This document shows positions 42,843 to 51,685 of a stretch of DNA of 64,000 nt, piece by piece. Both the position numbers and the translations under genes were made by a program. Below the pieces are notes generated by a model. The model saw only the letters and a program-made list of their open reading frames with translations. It searched no databases and was not told the origin of the DNA. The stretch's first letter is position 1. Every line of letters starts with the position of its first letter. The stretch comes from an uncultured Dorea sp. Its GTDB lineage: Bacteria > Bacillota > Clostridia > Lachnospirales > Lachnospiraceae. The DNA is taken from positions 81,720 to 145,719 of the forward strand of contig CAJTVY010000003.1 of NCBI GenBank assembly GCA_910579925.1, written 5' to 3'.

Positions 42843-43676
42843 ATGGCTGATATAGATATCATAAAGAGGATCGTGAGATATATATTTAAAGGAATTCCCA
42901 TTAAACAGGTCTATGCAAATATTATTCAGATTCAATATGGAAAGATTCTGAAGAACCGTAATATTGTTGTAACCGGCGGAGGTCATGGCATAGGTAAATG
43001 TATTGCGGCCAAGTGTATAGATGAAGGGGCAAAAGTCATGATTACAGGCCGTAATGAGGCATATCTGAAAGAAACGTGTGAGGAACTTGGTCAGAATTGC
43101 CAGTATATCGTTTTTGATCTGGAAAAATCGTCTGAAATAGATGAATTCTGGAAGTTAATATATCAAAAAATGAATAAAGTTGACAGTCTGATCTGTAATG
43201 CAGGTATTTCATTACATGAAGGGAATATTCTGAATGTATCAAGGGAACAATTCGACAGGCAGATGACCGTAAATCTGGAAAGCGTTTACTTTTTAATACA
43301 GACATTTATGAAACGTAAACAGAAAGATGACATTAATATCATCTGTATATCATCTGAACGGGGAATTCAATGCGATGATCTGCCATATGGATTATCCAAG
43401 GCGGCTGTCAATTCATTGATTGGAGGAATCACAAAAAGGTTCTATCAGGACGGAGTCAGAATCAATGGAATTGCGCCTGGAATAACAGCATCAGATTTAA
43501 CGAAAAAAACTGTAAATGACGATCTGGTTTTAGAACGTGTTACCCCCGGCAGATATATACTCGGTGAAGAGATTGCGGAGGTAGCCTGTTTCCTGTTAAG
43601 CGAGGCTTCAAAGTGTATTTCGGGCGAAGTCATAGCATGTGATGCGGGTGAATACTTATGCTCATATCTGCATTGA
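42843..43676 (+). CDS. Short-chain dehydrogenase/reductase
   Basis: A 277-residue SDR oxidoreductase. An N-terminal helical extension of about 40 residues precedes the Rossmann fold: VVTGGGHGIGKCIAAKC (NAD(P) binding), CNAGIS, catalytic Ser in ICISSERG and YGLSK (Tyr-x3-Lys). It begins one base after the ThDP enzyme gene, so the two probably act in sequence, the SDR reducing the carbonyl formed by the ThDP enzyme. Confidence 0.9.
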   Translation: MADIDIIKRIVRYIFKGIPIKQVYANIIQIQYGKILKNRNIVVTGGGHGIGKCIAAKCIDEGAKVMITGRNEAYLKETCEELGQNCQYIVFDLEKSSEIDEFWKLIYQKMNKVDSLICNAGISLHEGNILNVSREQFDRQMTVNLESVYFLIQTFMKRKQKDDINIICISSERGIQCDDLPYGLSKAAVNSLIGGITKRFYQDGVRINGIAPGITASDLTKKTVNDDLVLERVTPGRYILGEEIAEVACFLLSEASKCISGEVIACDAGEYLCSYLH

Positions 43677-43698
43677 GTATATGAGGAGAACGATACTT

Positions 43699-45105
43699 AT
43701 GGATAACAGATACTCTAAGCTAGGTAAGAATACTTTGTGGATGACAATCGGCAGTTTTTCGACAAAACTATTATCCTTTTTTCTGGTGCCCCTATATACG
43801 AATTGTCTGTCAACTGCGGAATACGGTATTTCAGATCTGCTTACGACAACGGTTAATTTGCTGATCCCCTTTTTAACGATTACGGCTTCAGAGGGGATTT
43901 TGCGCCTGACTCTTGAAAAAAATACAGATAAAAAGCAGATTTTTTCAATTGCTGTAAATATTTTTAGCGGCGGGTTCATTGTATTTTTGTTGATATCATT
44001 TCCTATATTAGAAATGTTATCCCTGTCAGAGTATATTCTATATTTTATTTTTTACTATATTACGGCCGCTCTTTCATCTATTTTTCAACAGTTTACCAAA
44101 GGTCTTGAACATATGAGAATTCTTGTGTTCAGTGGTATGATCAGTTCTTTTGTGACAGTTGTATTAAATATTTTCTTTTTATTATTTCTCAAGGCTGGGA
44201 TTGAGGGATATCTGACGGCAATGATTATCGGCAATGGCGTACAGATTGTTTATTTGCTTTTACGGGAGAAACTCTGGCGGTATTATCTGCCGCCGTCTCA
44301 TATTGATAAACAATCTTTCAGAGTTTTTTTAGATTATTGTATACCGCTAATTCCAAATTCTTTAAGCTGGTGGGTCAGTAATTCATCGGATAGATATATG
44401 ATTGCTTACTTTGACGGCGCAATGCTGTTGGGGATTTATTCAGTTGCATATAAGATTCCTTCTATTGTTTCTGTCATTTCTAATATATTTACAGGCGCCT
44501 GGCAGATCTCTGCCGTTGATAATTTTGGAGATAAAAATTCGGTTTCTTTTTTTGAAGATATTTATCATAAATACTCGTCCTTATATGTAATAGGATGTTC
44601 TGGCATTATTCTTTTCATTAAAGTTCTGTCAAAATTATTGTTTGCAAAAGAGTTCTATGCCGCATGGTCATTTGCGGCGGTTCTGACATTTGCCGTCCTC
44701 TTTCAGGCAATGGGAGGTTTTTTGGGAATCGTGTATGCGGCTGCAATGCAAACTAAGCAGATATTTTTAACAACGGTGATCGGAGCGGTTACAAATATGA
44801 TATTAAATGTTATGCTGATACCATTTTACGGAGCCATGGGCGCCGCTTTGGCAACTTTAGTCAGTTATTTTCTGGTTTGGATGATAAGATTAATTGCTTC
44901 GCATAAGATTCTGCCAATGCAGATCAGGTGGGGGAGGGTTACCTTCAGTTATGTATGTATTTTGCTGCAGATATGGATAACAATCTCGCAAAAGCAGTGG
45001 TGGTTATTTGGCAGCTGTTTACTGTTTGGTTTTGTAACGCTTGCTAATAAAAATATTCTGAAAGACATCTTTACTCTTATGAAATCAGGAAAAAAGATTA
45101 TCTGA
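43699..45105 (+). CDS. Polysaccharide flippase (Wzx/RfbX family)
   Basis: A 468-residue membrane protein with about 12-14 spans of the oligosaccharide flippase family: LGKNTLWMTIGSFSTKLLSF, FLVPLYTNCLSTAEYGISDL, and WWVSNSSDRYMIAYFDGAML. It should flip the lipid-linked repeat unit to the outer face, where the Wzy-like protein polymerises it. ATG at 43699 follows GAGGAG. Last gene of the cluster. Confidence 0.93.
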   Translation: MDNRYSKLGKNTLWMTIGSFSTKLLSFFLVPLYTNCLSTAEYGISDLLTTTVNLLIPFLTITASEGILRLTLEKNTDKKQIFSIAVNIFSGGFIVFLLISFPILEMLSLSEYILYFIFYYITAALSSIFQQFTKGLEHMRILVFSGMISSFVTVVLNIFFLLFLKAGIEGYLTAMIIGNGVQIVYLLLREKLWRYYLPPSHIDKQSFRVFLDYCIPLIPNSLSWWVSNSSDRYMIAYFDGAMLLGIYSVAYKIPSIVSVISNIFTGAWQISAVDNFGDKNSVSFFEDIYHKYSSLYVIGCSGIILFIKVLSKLLFAKEFYAAWSFAAVLTFAVLFQAMGGFLGIVYAAAMQTKQIFLTTVIGAVTNMILNVMLIPFYGAMGAALATLVSYFLVWMIRLIASHKILPMQIRWGRVTFSYVCILLQIWITISQKQWWLFGSCLLFGFVTLANKNILKDIFTLMKSGKKII

Positions 45106-45263
45106 CAATTTAAGAACGATTTTGCCTATAGCAAGGGAACCTTTTCTGTCAAGGACTAAAACTTTTTTTATTTTTCCATTTCTGGAATATGACGCCCTTC
45201 AAATGAGAATCATTTTACTATACAAAGATTCAAATTTATTTATCTGGTAGGAGGGCTCTGATT

Positions 45264-46040
45264 ATGGCACAGGGAAAAGTAGAAATATGCGGGGTGAATA
45301 CAGCGAAGCTCCCAGTCCTTAAGGAAGAGGAAAAAGAAGCTTTGATCGCACGGATTAAAGCGGGGGATGCTGAGGCGAAGGAAGAGTATATTAAGGGCAA
45401 TCTCCGGCTTGTATTGAGTGTGATCAAGCGTTTCGGGGCAAGTAATGAGAACCCCGACGATTTGTTTCAGATAGGATGCATAGGCCTCATTAAGGCGATC
45501 AATAATTTTAATACAGAACTTGACGTGAAGTTCTCTACTTATGCCGTACCGATGATAATCGGTGAGATCCGGCGGTACATGAGGGATAATAATTCTATTC
45601 GTGTCAGCCGTTCTCTGCGGGATACGGCGTATAAGGCCATTTATGCAAAGGAAAATTATGTGAAACGGAATCTGAAAGAGCCGACTGTCCAGGAGATTGC
45701 AGAGGAGATTGGTATTTCTAAGGAAGATATTGTGTTTGCGCTGGATGCGATTCAGGTTCCTATGAGTCTGCAGGAGCCTGTATATAATGATGGCGGGGAT
45801 GCGCTCTATGTCATGGATCAGATTAGCGATACGAAGAATAAAGAGGAAAAGTGGGTGGAGGATCTGTCGCTGGAGGCAGCTATGGAACATCTGGGAGAAC
45901 GGGAACGGTATATTATTAAATTGCGTTTCTTTGAAGGAAAGACACAGATGGAGGTGGCGGAACAGATACAGATTTCCCAGGCGCAGGTCAGCAGGCTTGA
46001 GAAGAATGCACTGCGTGTTATGCGGCAGTATCTTTCCTGA
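45264..46040 (+). CDS. sigG: RNA polymerase sporulation sigma factor SigG
   Basis: A 258-residue forespore sigma-G. It starts with the typical KVEICGVNTAKLPVLKEEE; region 2 has NLRLVLSVIKRF, DDLFQIGCIGLIKAI and VKFSTYAVPMIIGEIRRY; region 3 RVSRSLRDTAYKA; region 4 LRFFEGKTQMEVAEQIQISQ plus AQVSRLEKNAL. It switches on late forespore genes. AGGAGGG precedes the ATG. The spoIIGA/sigE genes that often sit upstream are absent; the polysaccharide cluster lies there instead. Confidence 0.96.
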   Translation: MAQGKVEICGVNTAKLPVLKEEEKEALIARIKAGDAEAKEEYIKGNLRLVLSVIKRFGASNENPDDLFQIGCIGLIKAINNFNTELDVKFSTYAVPMIIGEIRRYMRDNNSIRVSRSLRDTAYKAIYAKENYVKRNLKEPTVQEIAEEIGISKEDIVFALDAIQVPMSLQEPVYNDGGDALYVMDQISDTKNKEEKWVEDLSLEAAMEHLGERERYIIKLRFFEGKTQMEVAEQIQISQAQVSRLEKNALRVMRQYLS

Positions 46041-46065
46041 CCTTCTAAAAAGAGAACAGTAACTC

Positions 46066-46110
46066 GTAGGGACGCAGACAAATTGAAAAATGCTGCGTCC
46101 CTACTTGCTT
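46066..46110 (+). terminator. sigG terminator
   Basis: Perfect 12-base arms GTAGGGACGCAG (46066-46077) and its complement (46093-46104), 15-base loop, then a T-rich tail. Confidence 0.8.
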
Positions 46111-46158
46111 TTTGAAAAGGTCTATACTATGATTAGAACATGGAGGATATTTTACGTT

Positions 46159-46812
46159 ATGAAAGCATGTATATTTGACCTGGATGGAACACTGACCGAC
46201 ACACTGGAATCGCTGACATACTCAGTATCTGAGACGCTGAAGGAGATGGGATTACCGCCCATTACGTCAGAAGAATGCCGAAGCTTCGTAGGCAGCGGAG
46301 CCAGGGTTCTGATGGAGAAGGCACTTAAAGCGGCAGGTGAAGCGGAAGGCTTGAGGATTGAAGAGGGAATGGAGATCTATGGACGCATATTTGACGCCAA
46401 CTGTACATATCATGTAACACCCTATGAAGGTGTCAGAGAAATGCTGGCAGAACTGAAAGTCCGTGGTATGAAACTCGGGGTTCTGTCTAATAAGCCCCAT
46501 CAGCAGACTGTGAAGGTGGTCAGGGAGATCTTTGGCGAAGGAGTGTTTGACTGTGTACAGGGACAGCGGGAAGGTATTGCGAGAAAACCGGATCCGGAAG
46601 GGGTGTTTTGGCTGATGGAGGCCCTTAGCGCTTCAAAGGAGGAATGCCTGTATATAGGCGATTCTGAGGTAGATATCCAGACAGGGAAGAATGCCGGTGT
46701 CAGAACCATCGGAGTTGCGTGGGGGTTTCGTTCCAGGGAGACGCTAAAAGCGGCGGGAGCGGAGACGATTATTGTGACACCCAGAGAATTGACGGATATT
46801 CAGATATTATAA
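46159..46812 (+). CDS. HAD-family phosphatase (phosphoglycolate phosphatase-like)
   Basis: A 217-residue HAD hydrolase of the PGP/beta-phosphoglucomutase subgroup: nucleophile motif IFDLDGTLTDT, helical cap (residues 20-80), LGVLSNKPHQQT (motif II), KPDPEG (motif III Lys) and YIGDSEVDIQTGKNAG (motif IV). It dephosphorylates a small phosphometabolite. The ATG at 46159 follows GGAGG; the frame opens at 46090 but the extra residues are not family-like. Confidence 0.9.
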   Translation: MKACIFDLDGTLTDTLESLTYSVSETLKEMGLPPITSEECRSFVGSGARVLMEKALKAAGEAEGLRIEEGMEIYGRIFDANCTYHVTPYEGVREMLAELKVRGMKLGVLSNKPHQQTVKVVREIFGEGVFDCVQGQREGIARKPDPEGVFWLMEALSASKEECLYIGDSEVDIQTGKNAGVRTIGVAWGFRSRETLKAAGAETIIVTPRELTDIQIL

Positions 46813-46835
46813 CAGTCAAGGGAGGAAGAAAGAAG

Positions 46836-47099
46836 ATGTATGAGTATGATGAAGATTGTCTGAAAACATTTATACGAAAGCAGGGGCAGTTATTTGACGA
46901 GCCTGTGGCAGAGACGCTTGAGGAAGCAGAAGCATTTCTTGAAGACTGCATGGCGGCTGTGGTAGACAGTATCGGGGAAGTGAAGGAGTTTCTGAAAGAA
47001 GAAGGCGTGGATGTGGAAGGTATGTCAGCCGAAGAACTGGAGGAGGCCTCAGAAGTGTTTGCCCTTTCTGACGGAAGATATCTGATCGTGGAAGGATAA
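46836..47099 (+). CDS. Small acidic protein of unknown function
   Basis: An 87-residue, strongly acidic, probably helical protein (MYEYDEDCLKTFIRKQGQLF; EELEEASEVFALSDGRYLIV). GGGAGG lies ten bases before the ATG, and a terminator follows, so it is likely a real gene, cotranscribed with the HAD phosphatase 23 bases upstream. No family recognised. Confidence 0.65.
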   Translation: MYEYDEDCLKTFIRKQGQLFDEPVAETLEEAEAFLEDCMAAVVDSIGEVKEFLKEEGVDVEGMSAEELEEASEVFALSDGRYLIVEG

Positions 47100-47125
47100 G
47101 GCACACATGACGAAAGTACATATTG

Positions 47126-47160
47126 AAAAGCCGGAACTACCTGGTAGTTTCGGCTTTTTT
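47126..47160. terminator. Bidirectional terminator
   Basis: Arms 47126-47140 and 47144-47158 (AAAAGCCGGAACTAC, one G-T pair) with a T-run rightward and an A-run leftward, shared by the convergent genes at 46836 and 47137. Confidence 0.85.
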
Positions 47161-47571
47161 CAGCGCTTCTTCGATGGCGTTAATGATAACCTGAGAGGTA
47201 TAGGGATTATCTTCAGAATACTGGATATTTTCCAGGGACTGGTGTTCATAAACCTGCTCTGCAATATCTTCGATGGCCGGCTGGATCAGAGGGAACATGG
47301 TTGCTACCGTCTCATCCAGGTTGGAGAAACGGATGGAGTTGATATGGGACTCATCTACCGTCACTTCAACTTCAAGGGCAGTGTTATTCAGCGTGACGGT
47401 GGAGGTATAGACTCCGGGCATGTATTGTTCTTCATCGCTTCTGGTCTCTTTATTCTTAGGAAGGAACATGAACAGCAGCAGTATGATCAGCAGGATTGCC
47501 AACGTGGCGAATACCGCTGTGTAAATAATCTCCTTCATATGCAATACGACGATTTTTGTTCTGGAACTCAT
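47137..47571 (-). CDS. Membrane-anchored protein with FMN-binding-domain-like region
   Basis: A 144-residue protein with one N-terminal span (IIYTAVFATLAILLIILLLF, residues 15-34) and an outer domain. The pattern MPGVYTSTVTLNNTALEVEV ... INSIRFSNLDETV ... YTSQVIINAIEEALKKA resembles the FMN_bind domain seen in RnfG-type proteins, though the usual SGAT flavinylation motif reads NPYTSQ here, so flavin attachment by the Thr is uncertain. AGGAGG lies before the ATG. It is divergent from pth. Confidence 0.65.
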   Translation of the reverse strand: MSSRTKIVVLHMKEIIYTAVFATLAILLIILLLFMFLPKNKETRSDEEQYMPGVYTSTVTLNNTALEVEVTVDESHINSIRFSNLDETVATMFPLIQPAIEDIAEQVYEHQSLENIQYSEDNPYTSQVIINAIEEALKKAETTR

Positions 47572-47651
47572 AAAAGGCCTCCTGTATTGGGTATGATATT
47601 GGTTTTTTATAATGTATGAGAAAAGAAGGAAAATTATTCATTTCTTTTTAC

Positions 47652-47680
47652 GTGACAAATGAACCTGCTTCTTGTATAAT
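47652..47680 (+). promoter_or_regulatory. pth-mfd promoter
   Basis: GTGACA (47652-47657), 17-base spacer, TATAAT (47675-47680), 22 bases before the pth ATG. Confidence 0.65.
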
Positions 47681-47702
47681 AGGAATTCGAGGTGAAGAAG
47701 AG

Positions 47703-48290
47703 ATGTTTATCATTGCAGGGCTTGGGAATCCTACGCTTCAATATGCAGGAACCAGGCACAACGTAGGTTTTGAAGTCATAGACGCAATTGCGGACAAATA
47801 TAATATAACTGTAGACGGAAGAAAGAACCGGGCATATATCGGGAAAGGGATGATCGGGGGCAGCAAGGTAATCCTGGCAAAGCCCCAGACCTATATGAAT
47901 CTCAGCGGGGAGAGTATTCGGGGGCTTGTGGATTATTATAAGATCGAACCGGAAGACGAACTGCTGATCATCTATGACGATGTGAGCCTGGACGTGGGAA
48001 AGCTTCGCATCCGAAGGAAGGGAAGCGCGGGCGGACACAATGGAATTAAGAATATTATTGCTAATCTCGGAACCGATGTGTTCCCAAGGATCAAGGTAGG
48101 GGTGGGCGAGAAGCCAGAGAACTACGATCTTGCAGATTACGTTCTGGGACATTTTTCTAAATCCGAGAAGGAGATGATAGAAGAAGGCATAAAGCAGGCG
48201 GTCTGTGCCGTTGAGAAAATCCTTGAGGAAGGTGCGGACGCCGCCATGAATCTATATAACAGGAAAGCAAAGCCTAAGAAGGAGGCGTAA
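47703..48290 (+). CDS. pth: Peptidyl-tRNA hydrolase
   Basis: A 195-residue Pth that releases tRNA from stalled peptidyl-tRNA. Conserved parts: IIAGLGNPTLQYAGTRHNVG with catalytic His, AKPQTYMNLSGES, and IIYDDVSLDVGKLRIRRKGS, AGGHNGIKN with the catalytic Asp. I chose the ATG at 47703 by family alignment; the frame is open to 47616, but that part overlaps the promoter. It is one base upstream of mfd, the standard pth-mfd order in Firmicutes. Confidence 0.97.
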   Translation: MFIIAGLGNPTLQYAGTRHNVGFEVIDAIADKYNITVDGRKNRAYIGKGMIGGSKVILAKPQTYMNLSGESIRGLVDYYKIEPEDELLIIYDDVSLDVGKLRIRRKGSAGGHNGIKNIIANLGTDVFPRIKVGVGEKPENYDLADYVLGHFSKSEKEMIEEGIKQAVCAVEKILEEGADAAMNLYNRKAKPKKEA

Positions 48291-48291
48291 G

Positions 48292-51200
48292 ATGCAAGCC
48301 TTGATCGGGCCGCTGAATGAACTGGCGGAATTTGAAGAGCTCTATAAGAATCGGATGAAAGAGAGGGGAATGATACGTGTCTGCGGATGCGTCAGTTCCC
48401 AGAAGACACATATGATGTATGCACTGAGCGATGGCTTGAAATACAAAGTCATCGCCTGTTCCAGTGAACTGAAGGCAAAGCAGATTTATGAGGAATACCA
48501 TTTTCTCGACCCGCAGACCTATCTGTATCCGGCAAAAGATCTTCTCTTCTATCAGGCTGATCTACGAAGCAAGGAGCTTCTGCGTCAGCGTATGGAAGTG
48601 ATACAGGCGCTGGCGGAAGGTAAGACAATGACCGTTGTCACCAGCTTTGACGCATTCCTGGATTCTCTGGTTCCAAGGGAAGTGATCAGTGAAAGATTTC
48701 TTCATATTCGGAATGACAGCGCACTTGATCTGGAGGAAATTAAGAAGCGTCTTACGGAACTTGGCTATGACAGGGAGATTCAGATCGAGGGATGCGGGCA
48801 GTTTGCCGTCCGGGGCGGAATTCTGGACGTGTACCCGCTGACAGAGGAACTTCCGGTGCGTATCGAGATGTGGGATGAAGAGGTCGACTCAATCCGTACC
48901 TTTGACGTGGAGACGCAGAGATCAATCGAGAATCTGACGGAGATTTCTATCTGTCCGGCGATTGAATTCCCCCAGGAAGGGGAACGCAGAGTATCGTTTC
49001 TTGATTATTTTCCTGTGGAGGATACCATTTTATTTCTGGATGAACCAGTCCGGCTTCGGGAGAAGGGGCAGGGCGTGGAAGAGGAGTTCATGGAAGCCCA
49101 GAAGAAGCGGGTAGAGAACGGTTATGAGATGACAGACGGCGAGGTTAAGCTGTTTGGGACAGAAGAGATACTTCATAAAATGAACGACTACAGCAGTATC
49201 GGCTTCTTTGCGCTGGATATGCGGTGTAAAATTCTGGAAACAAGGGGCTCCATAAGCCTTCAGGCCAAGACGGTCAACCCTTATAACAGTAGTTTTGACA
49301 TGCTGACCAGAGACTTAAAGCGTCTGAAGCATAACGGATACCGTGTGGCGCTTCTTTCCGGTTCCAGAACAAGAGCAAAGCGTCTGGCTGAGGACCTGCG
49401 GGATTATAACTTAAGCAGTTATTACAGCGATAATCTGGACTGCGAGGTGTCTCCCGGCGAGATCATGACGGCTTACGGTCATGTGGAGACAGGGTATGAG
49501 TACCCGATGCTTAAATTTACGGTTATCTCGGAGACCGATATTTTCGGGAAGGTTAAGAAAAAGAAAAAGAGAAAACTCTACGAGGGGCGTAAGATCCAGG
49601 AATTTTCCGAGTTAAAGCCTGGAGATTATGTGGTTCATGAGAATCACGGGCTGGGAATCTATCAGGGAATAGAGAAGATCGTGGTAGATAAGATTTCTAA
49701 AGATTATATGAAGATCTCTTATGCCAAGGGCGGCAACCTGTATATTCCGGCAACCCAGCTCGATCTGATACAGAAGTATGCCAGCGCAGATTCCAAAAAG
49801 CCGCGGCTTAACCGTCTGGGAACCCAGGAGTGGAACAAGACGAAGACAAGGGTTCGGGGAGCGGTGAAAGAGATTGCACGGGATCTGGTGAAACTCTACG
49901 CTGCAAGGCAGAAGCAGGAAGGATATGTATACGGAGAGGATACGGTCTGGCAGAAGGAATTCGAGGAGATGTTTCCTTTCGAGGAGACGGAGGATCAGCT
50001 TCTTGCCATTGAGGCGGTGAAGCGGGATATGCAGAGCCGTAAGATCATGGATCGTTTGATCTGTGGGGACGTAGGATACGGAAAAACGGAGATCGCCATC
50101 CGGGCAGCGTTTAAGGCGGTGCAGGAGGATAAGCAGGTGGTGTATCTGGTGCCGACAACGATCCTGGCGCAGCAGCACTACAATACGTTTTTGCAGCGGA
50201 TGAAGGATTTCCCGGTACGGGTAGATCTGATGTGCCGTTTTCGGACTTCTGCACAGCAGAAGAAGACCGTGGAGGATACGAAGCGGGGGCTGGTAGACAT
50301 TGTGATCGGCACCCACAGGGTATTAGGGAACGATCTGAAATTTAAAGATCTCGGACTTCTGATTATTGATGAGGAACAGCGTTTCGGCGTGCAGCATAAA
50401 GAGAAGATCAAGCAGTTAAAGGAAAATGTGGACGTGCTGACGCTGACGGCAACGCCCATCCCCCGGACGCTCCATATGAGTCTGATCGGGATACGGGACA
50501 TGAGCGTGCTTGAGGAGGCTCCAAACGACCGTATGCCGATACAGACATATGTGATGGAATACAACGACGAGATGGTGAGGGAGGCCATCGAACGGGAATG
50601 CGCGAGACAGGGGCAGGTCTATTATGTATATAACCGGGTGGAGGATATTGCGGAGGTTACGGCCCATATCCAGAAATTAGTCCCGGAGGTTACCGTGGAT
50701 TTTGCCCATGGTCAGATGAAAGAGCATCAGCTGGAGAAGATCATGTATGAATTCATTAACGGAGAGATTGACGTGCTGGTGTCTACCACGATTATTGAGA
50801 CGGGACTTGATATTTCCAACGTTAACACTATGATTATCCATGATTCGGACCGACTGGGGCTGTCCCAGCTCTATCAGCTTCGGGGAAGGGTGGGGCGTTC
50901 GAACCGGATGGCCTATGCGTTTCTCCTGTACCGGCGAGACAAGATGCTAAAAGAGATTGCGGAAAAAAGACTGGCTGCTATCCGTGAGTTTACGGATCTT
51001 GGCTCTGGGTTCAAGATTGCCATGCGGGATCTGGAGATCCGGGGAGCGGGAAATCTTCTGGGAGCAGAACAGCACGGCCATATGGAAGCCGTGGGATACG
51101 ACATGTTCTGTAAAATGCTCAATGAGGCGGTGCGGCATTTAAAAGGCGAGATGGAGGAAGAGACTTTCATGACGACCCTGGATCTGAACGTGGATGCGTT

Positions 51201-51636
51201 TATCCCGGATTCCTATATTCCGAATGAATATCAGAAGCTGGACATCTATAAGCGTATCGCCGCCATTGAAAATGAAGAAGAGAAGGAAGACATGGTGGAA
51301 GAACTGACGGACCGTTTCGGGGATATCCCGAAAAAGGTAGAAAAGCTTCTGGAGGCGGCGAGTCTGAAAGCAATGGCACACGATGTCTATGTCACTTCTG
51401 TGGAACAGAAAGGTGAGACATATTATTTTACCATGTATGAGAAGGCGAAGATTCATCCCGGGAAGATACCTTCTCTGATCAGCGACTTCCGGGGAGATCT
51501 TACCCTTAAGACAGAGGGCGAAAGCCCCTGCTTTATCTACGAGAAGAAGGGGAAAATGCGCAGGGACAAGGGCGCTAATGCCCTGGAGGTTGTGAAAAAT
51601 GTGTTAATTGGCATGAAGGGATTGATTGAGCCATAA
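48292..51636 (+). CDS. mfd: Transcription-repair coupling factor Mfd
   Basis: A 1114-residue superfamily 2 translocase that removes stalled RNA polymerase and recruits UvrA. Domains: UvrB-like region (1-340), RNA-polymerase-interaction domain near 445-510 (LKPGDYVVHENHGLGIYQGI), helicase core with GDVGYGKTEIAIRAA near 592, LLIIDEEQRFGVQHKE near 690, TATPIPRTLHMS near 722, and TTIIETGLDISNVNTMI near 835, then a TRCF C-terminal domain. Length is usual. It follows pth by one base. Confidence 0.97.
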   Translation: MQALIGPLNELAEFEELYKNRMKERGMIRVCGCVSSQKTHMMYALSDGLKYKVIACSSELKAKQIYEEYHFLDPQTYLYPAKDLLFYQADLRSKELLRQRMEVIQALAEGKTMTVVTSFDAFLDSLVPREVISERFLHIRNDSALDLEEIKKRLTELGYDREIQIEGCGQFAVRGGILDVYPLTEELPVRIEMWDEEVDSIRTFDVETQRSIENLTEISICPAIEFPQEGERRVSFLDYFPVEDTILFLDEPVRLREKGQGVEEEFMEAQKKRVENGYEMTDGEVKLFGTEEILHKMNDYSSIGFFALDMRCKILETRGSISLQAKTVNPYNSSFDMLTRDLKRLKHNGYRVALLSGSRTRAKRLAEDLRDYNLSSYYSDNLDCEVSPGEIMTAYGHVETGYEYPMLKFTVISETDIFGKVKKKKKRKLYEGRKIQEFSELKPGDYVVHENHGLGIYQGIEKIVVDKISKDYMKISYAKGGNLYIPATQLDLIQKYASADSKKPRLNRLGTQEWNKTKTRVRGAVKEIARDLVKLYAARQKQEGYVYGEDTVWQKEFEEMFPFEETEDQLLAIEAVKRDMQSRKIMDRLICGDVGYGKTEIAIRAAFKAVQEDKQVVYLVPTTILAQQHYNTFLQRMKDFPVRVDLMCRFRTSAQQKKTVEDTKRGLVDIVIGTHRVLGNDLKFKDLGLLIIDEEQRFGVQHKEKIKQLKENVDVLTLTATPIPRTLHMSLIGIRDMSVLEEAPNDRMPIQTYVMEYNDEMVREAIERECARQGQVYYVYNRVEDIAEVTAHIQKLVPEVTVDFAHGQMKEHQLEKIMYEFINGEIDVLVSTTIIETGLDISNVNTMIIHDSDRLGLSQLYQLRGRVGRSNRMAYAFLLYRRDKMLKEIAEKRLAAIREFTDLGSGFKIAMRDLEIRGAGNLLGAEQHGHMEAVGYDMFCKMLNEAVRHLKGEMEEETFMTTLDLNVDAFIPDSYIPNEYQKLDIYKRIAAIENEEEKEDMVEELTDRFGDIPKKVEKLLEAASLKAMAHDVYVTSVEQKGETYYFTMYEKAKIHPGKIPSLISDFRGDLTLKTEGESPCFIYEKKGKMRRDKGANALEVVKNVLIGMKGLIEP

Positions 51637-51650
51637 AAAAAGGATATAAT
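51622..51650 (+). promoter_or_regulatory. prsA promoter inside the mfd end
   Basis: TTGATT (51622-51627), 17-base spacer, TATAAT (51645-51650); the -35 overlaps the last codons of mfd, 36 bases before the next ATG. Confidence 0.65.
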
Positions 51651-51685
51651 GGGAAAGTGTGCTGATACGAAGGAGGTAGATCGAA

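Noticed and set aside
45180..45263. Forespore (sigma-F/G) promoter before sigG
   Set aside because: GGAATA at 45184 and TTTACTA at 45214 look tempting but are about 24 bases apart, too far for a functional pair.
45240..45890. Long minus-strand open frame (about 216 codons) opposite sigG
   Set aside because: It is the antisense shadow of a highly conserved gene, is rich in Ile/His/Arg with no family motif, and has no ribosome site.
49612..50316. Minus-strand frame of about 234 codons inside mfd
   Set aside because: Shadow of the mfd helicase core; composition (Leu/His/Arg-rich) is that expected from reverse-reading a coding strand.
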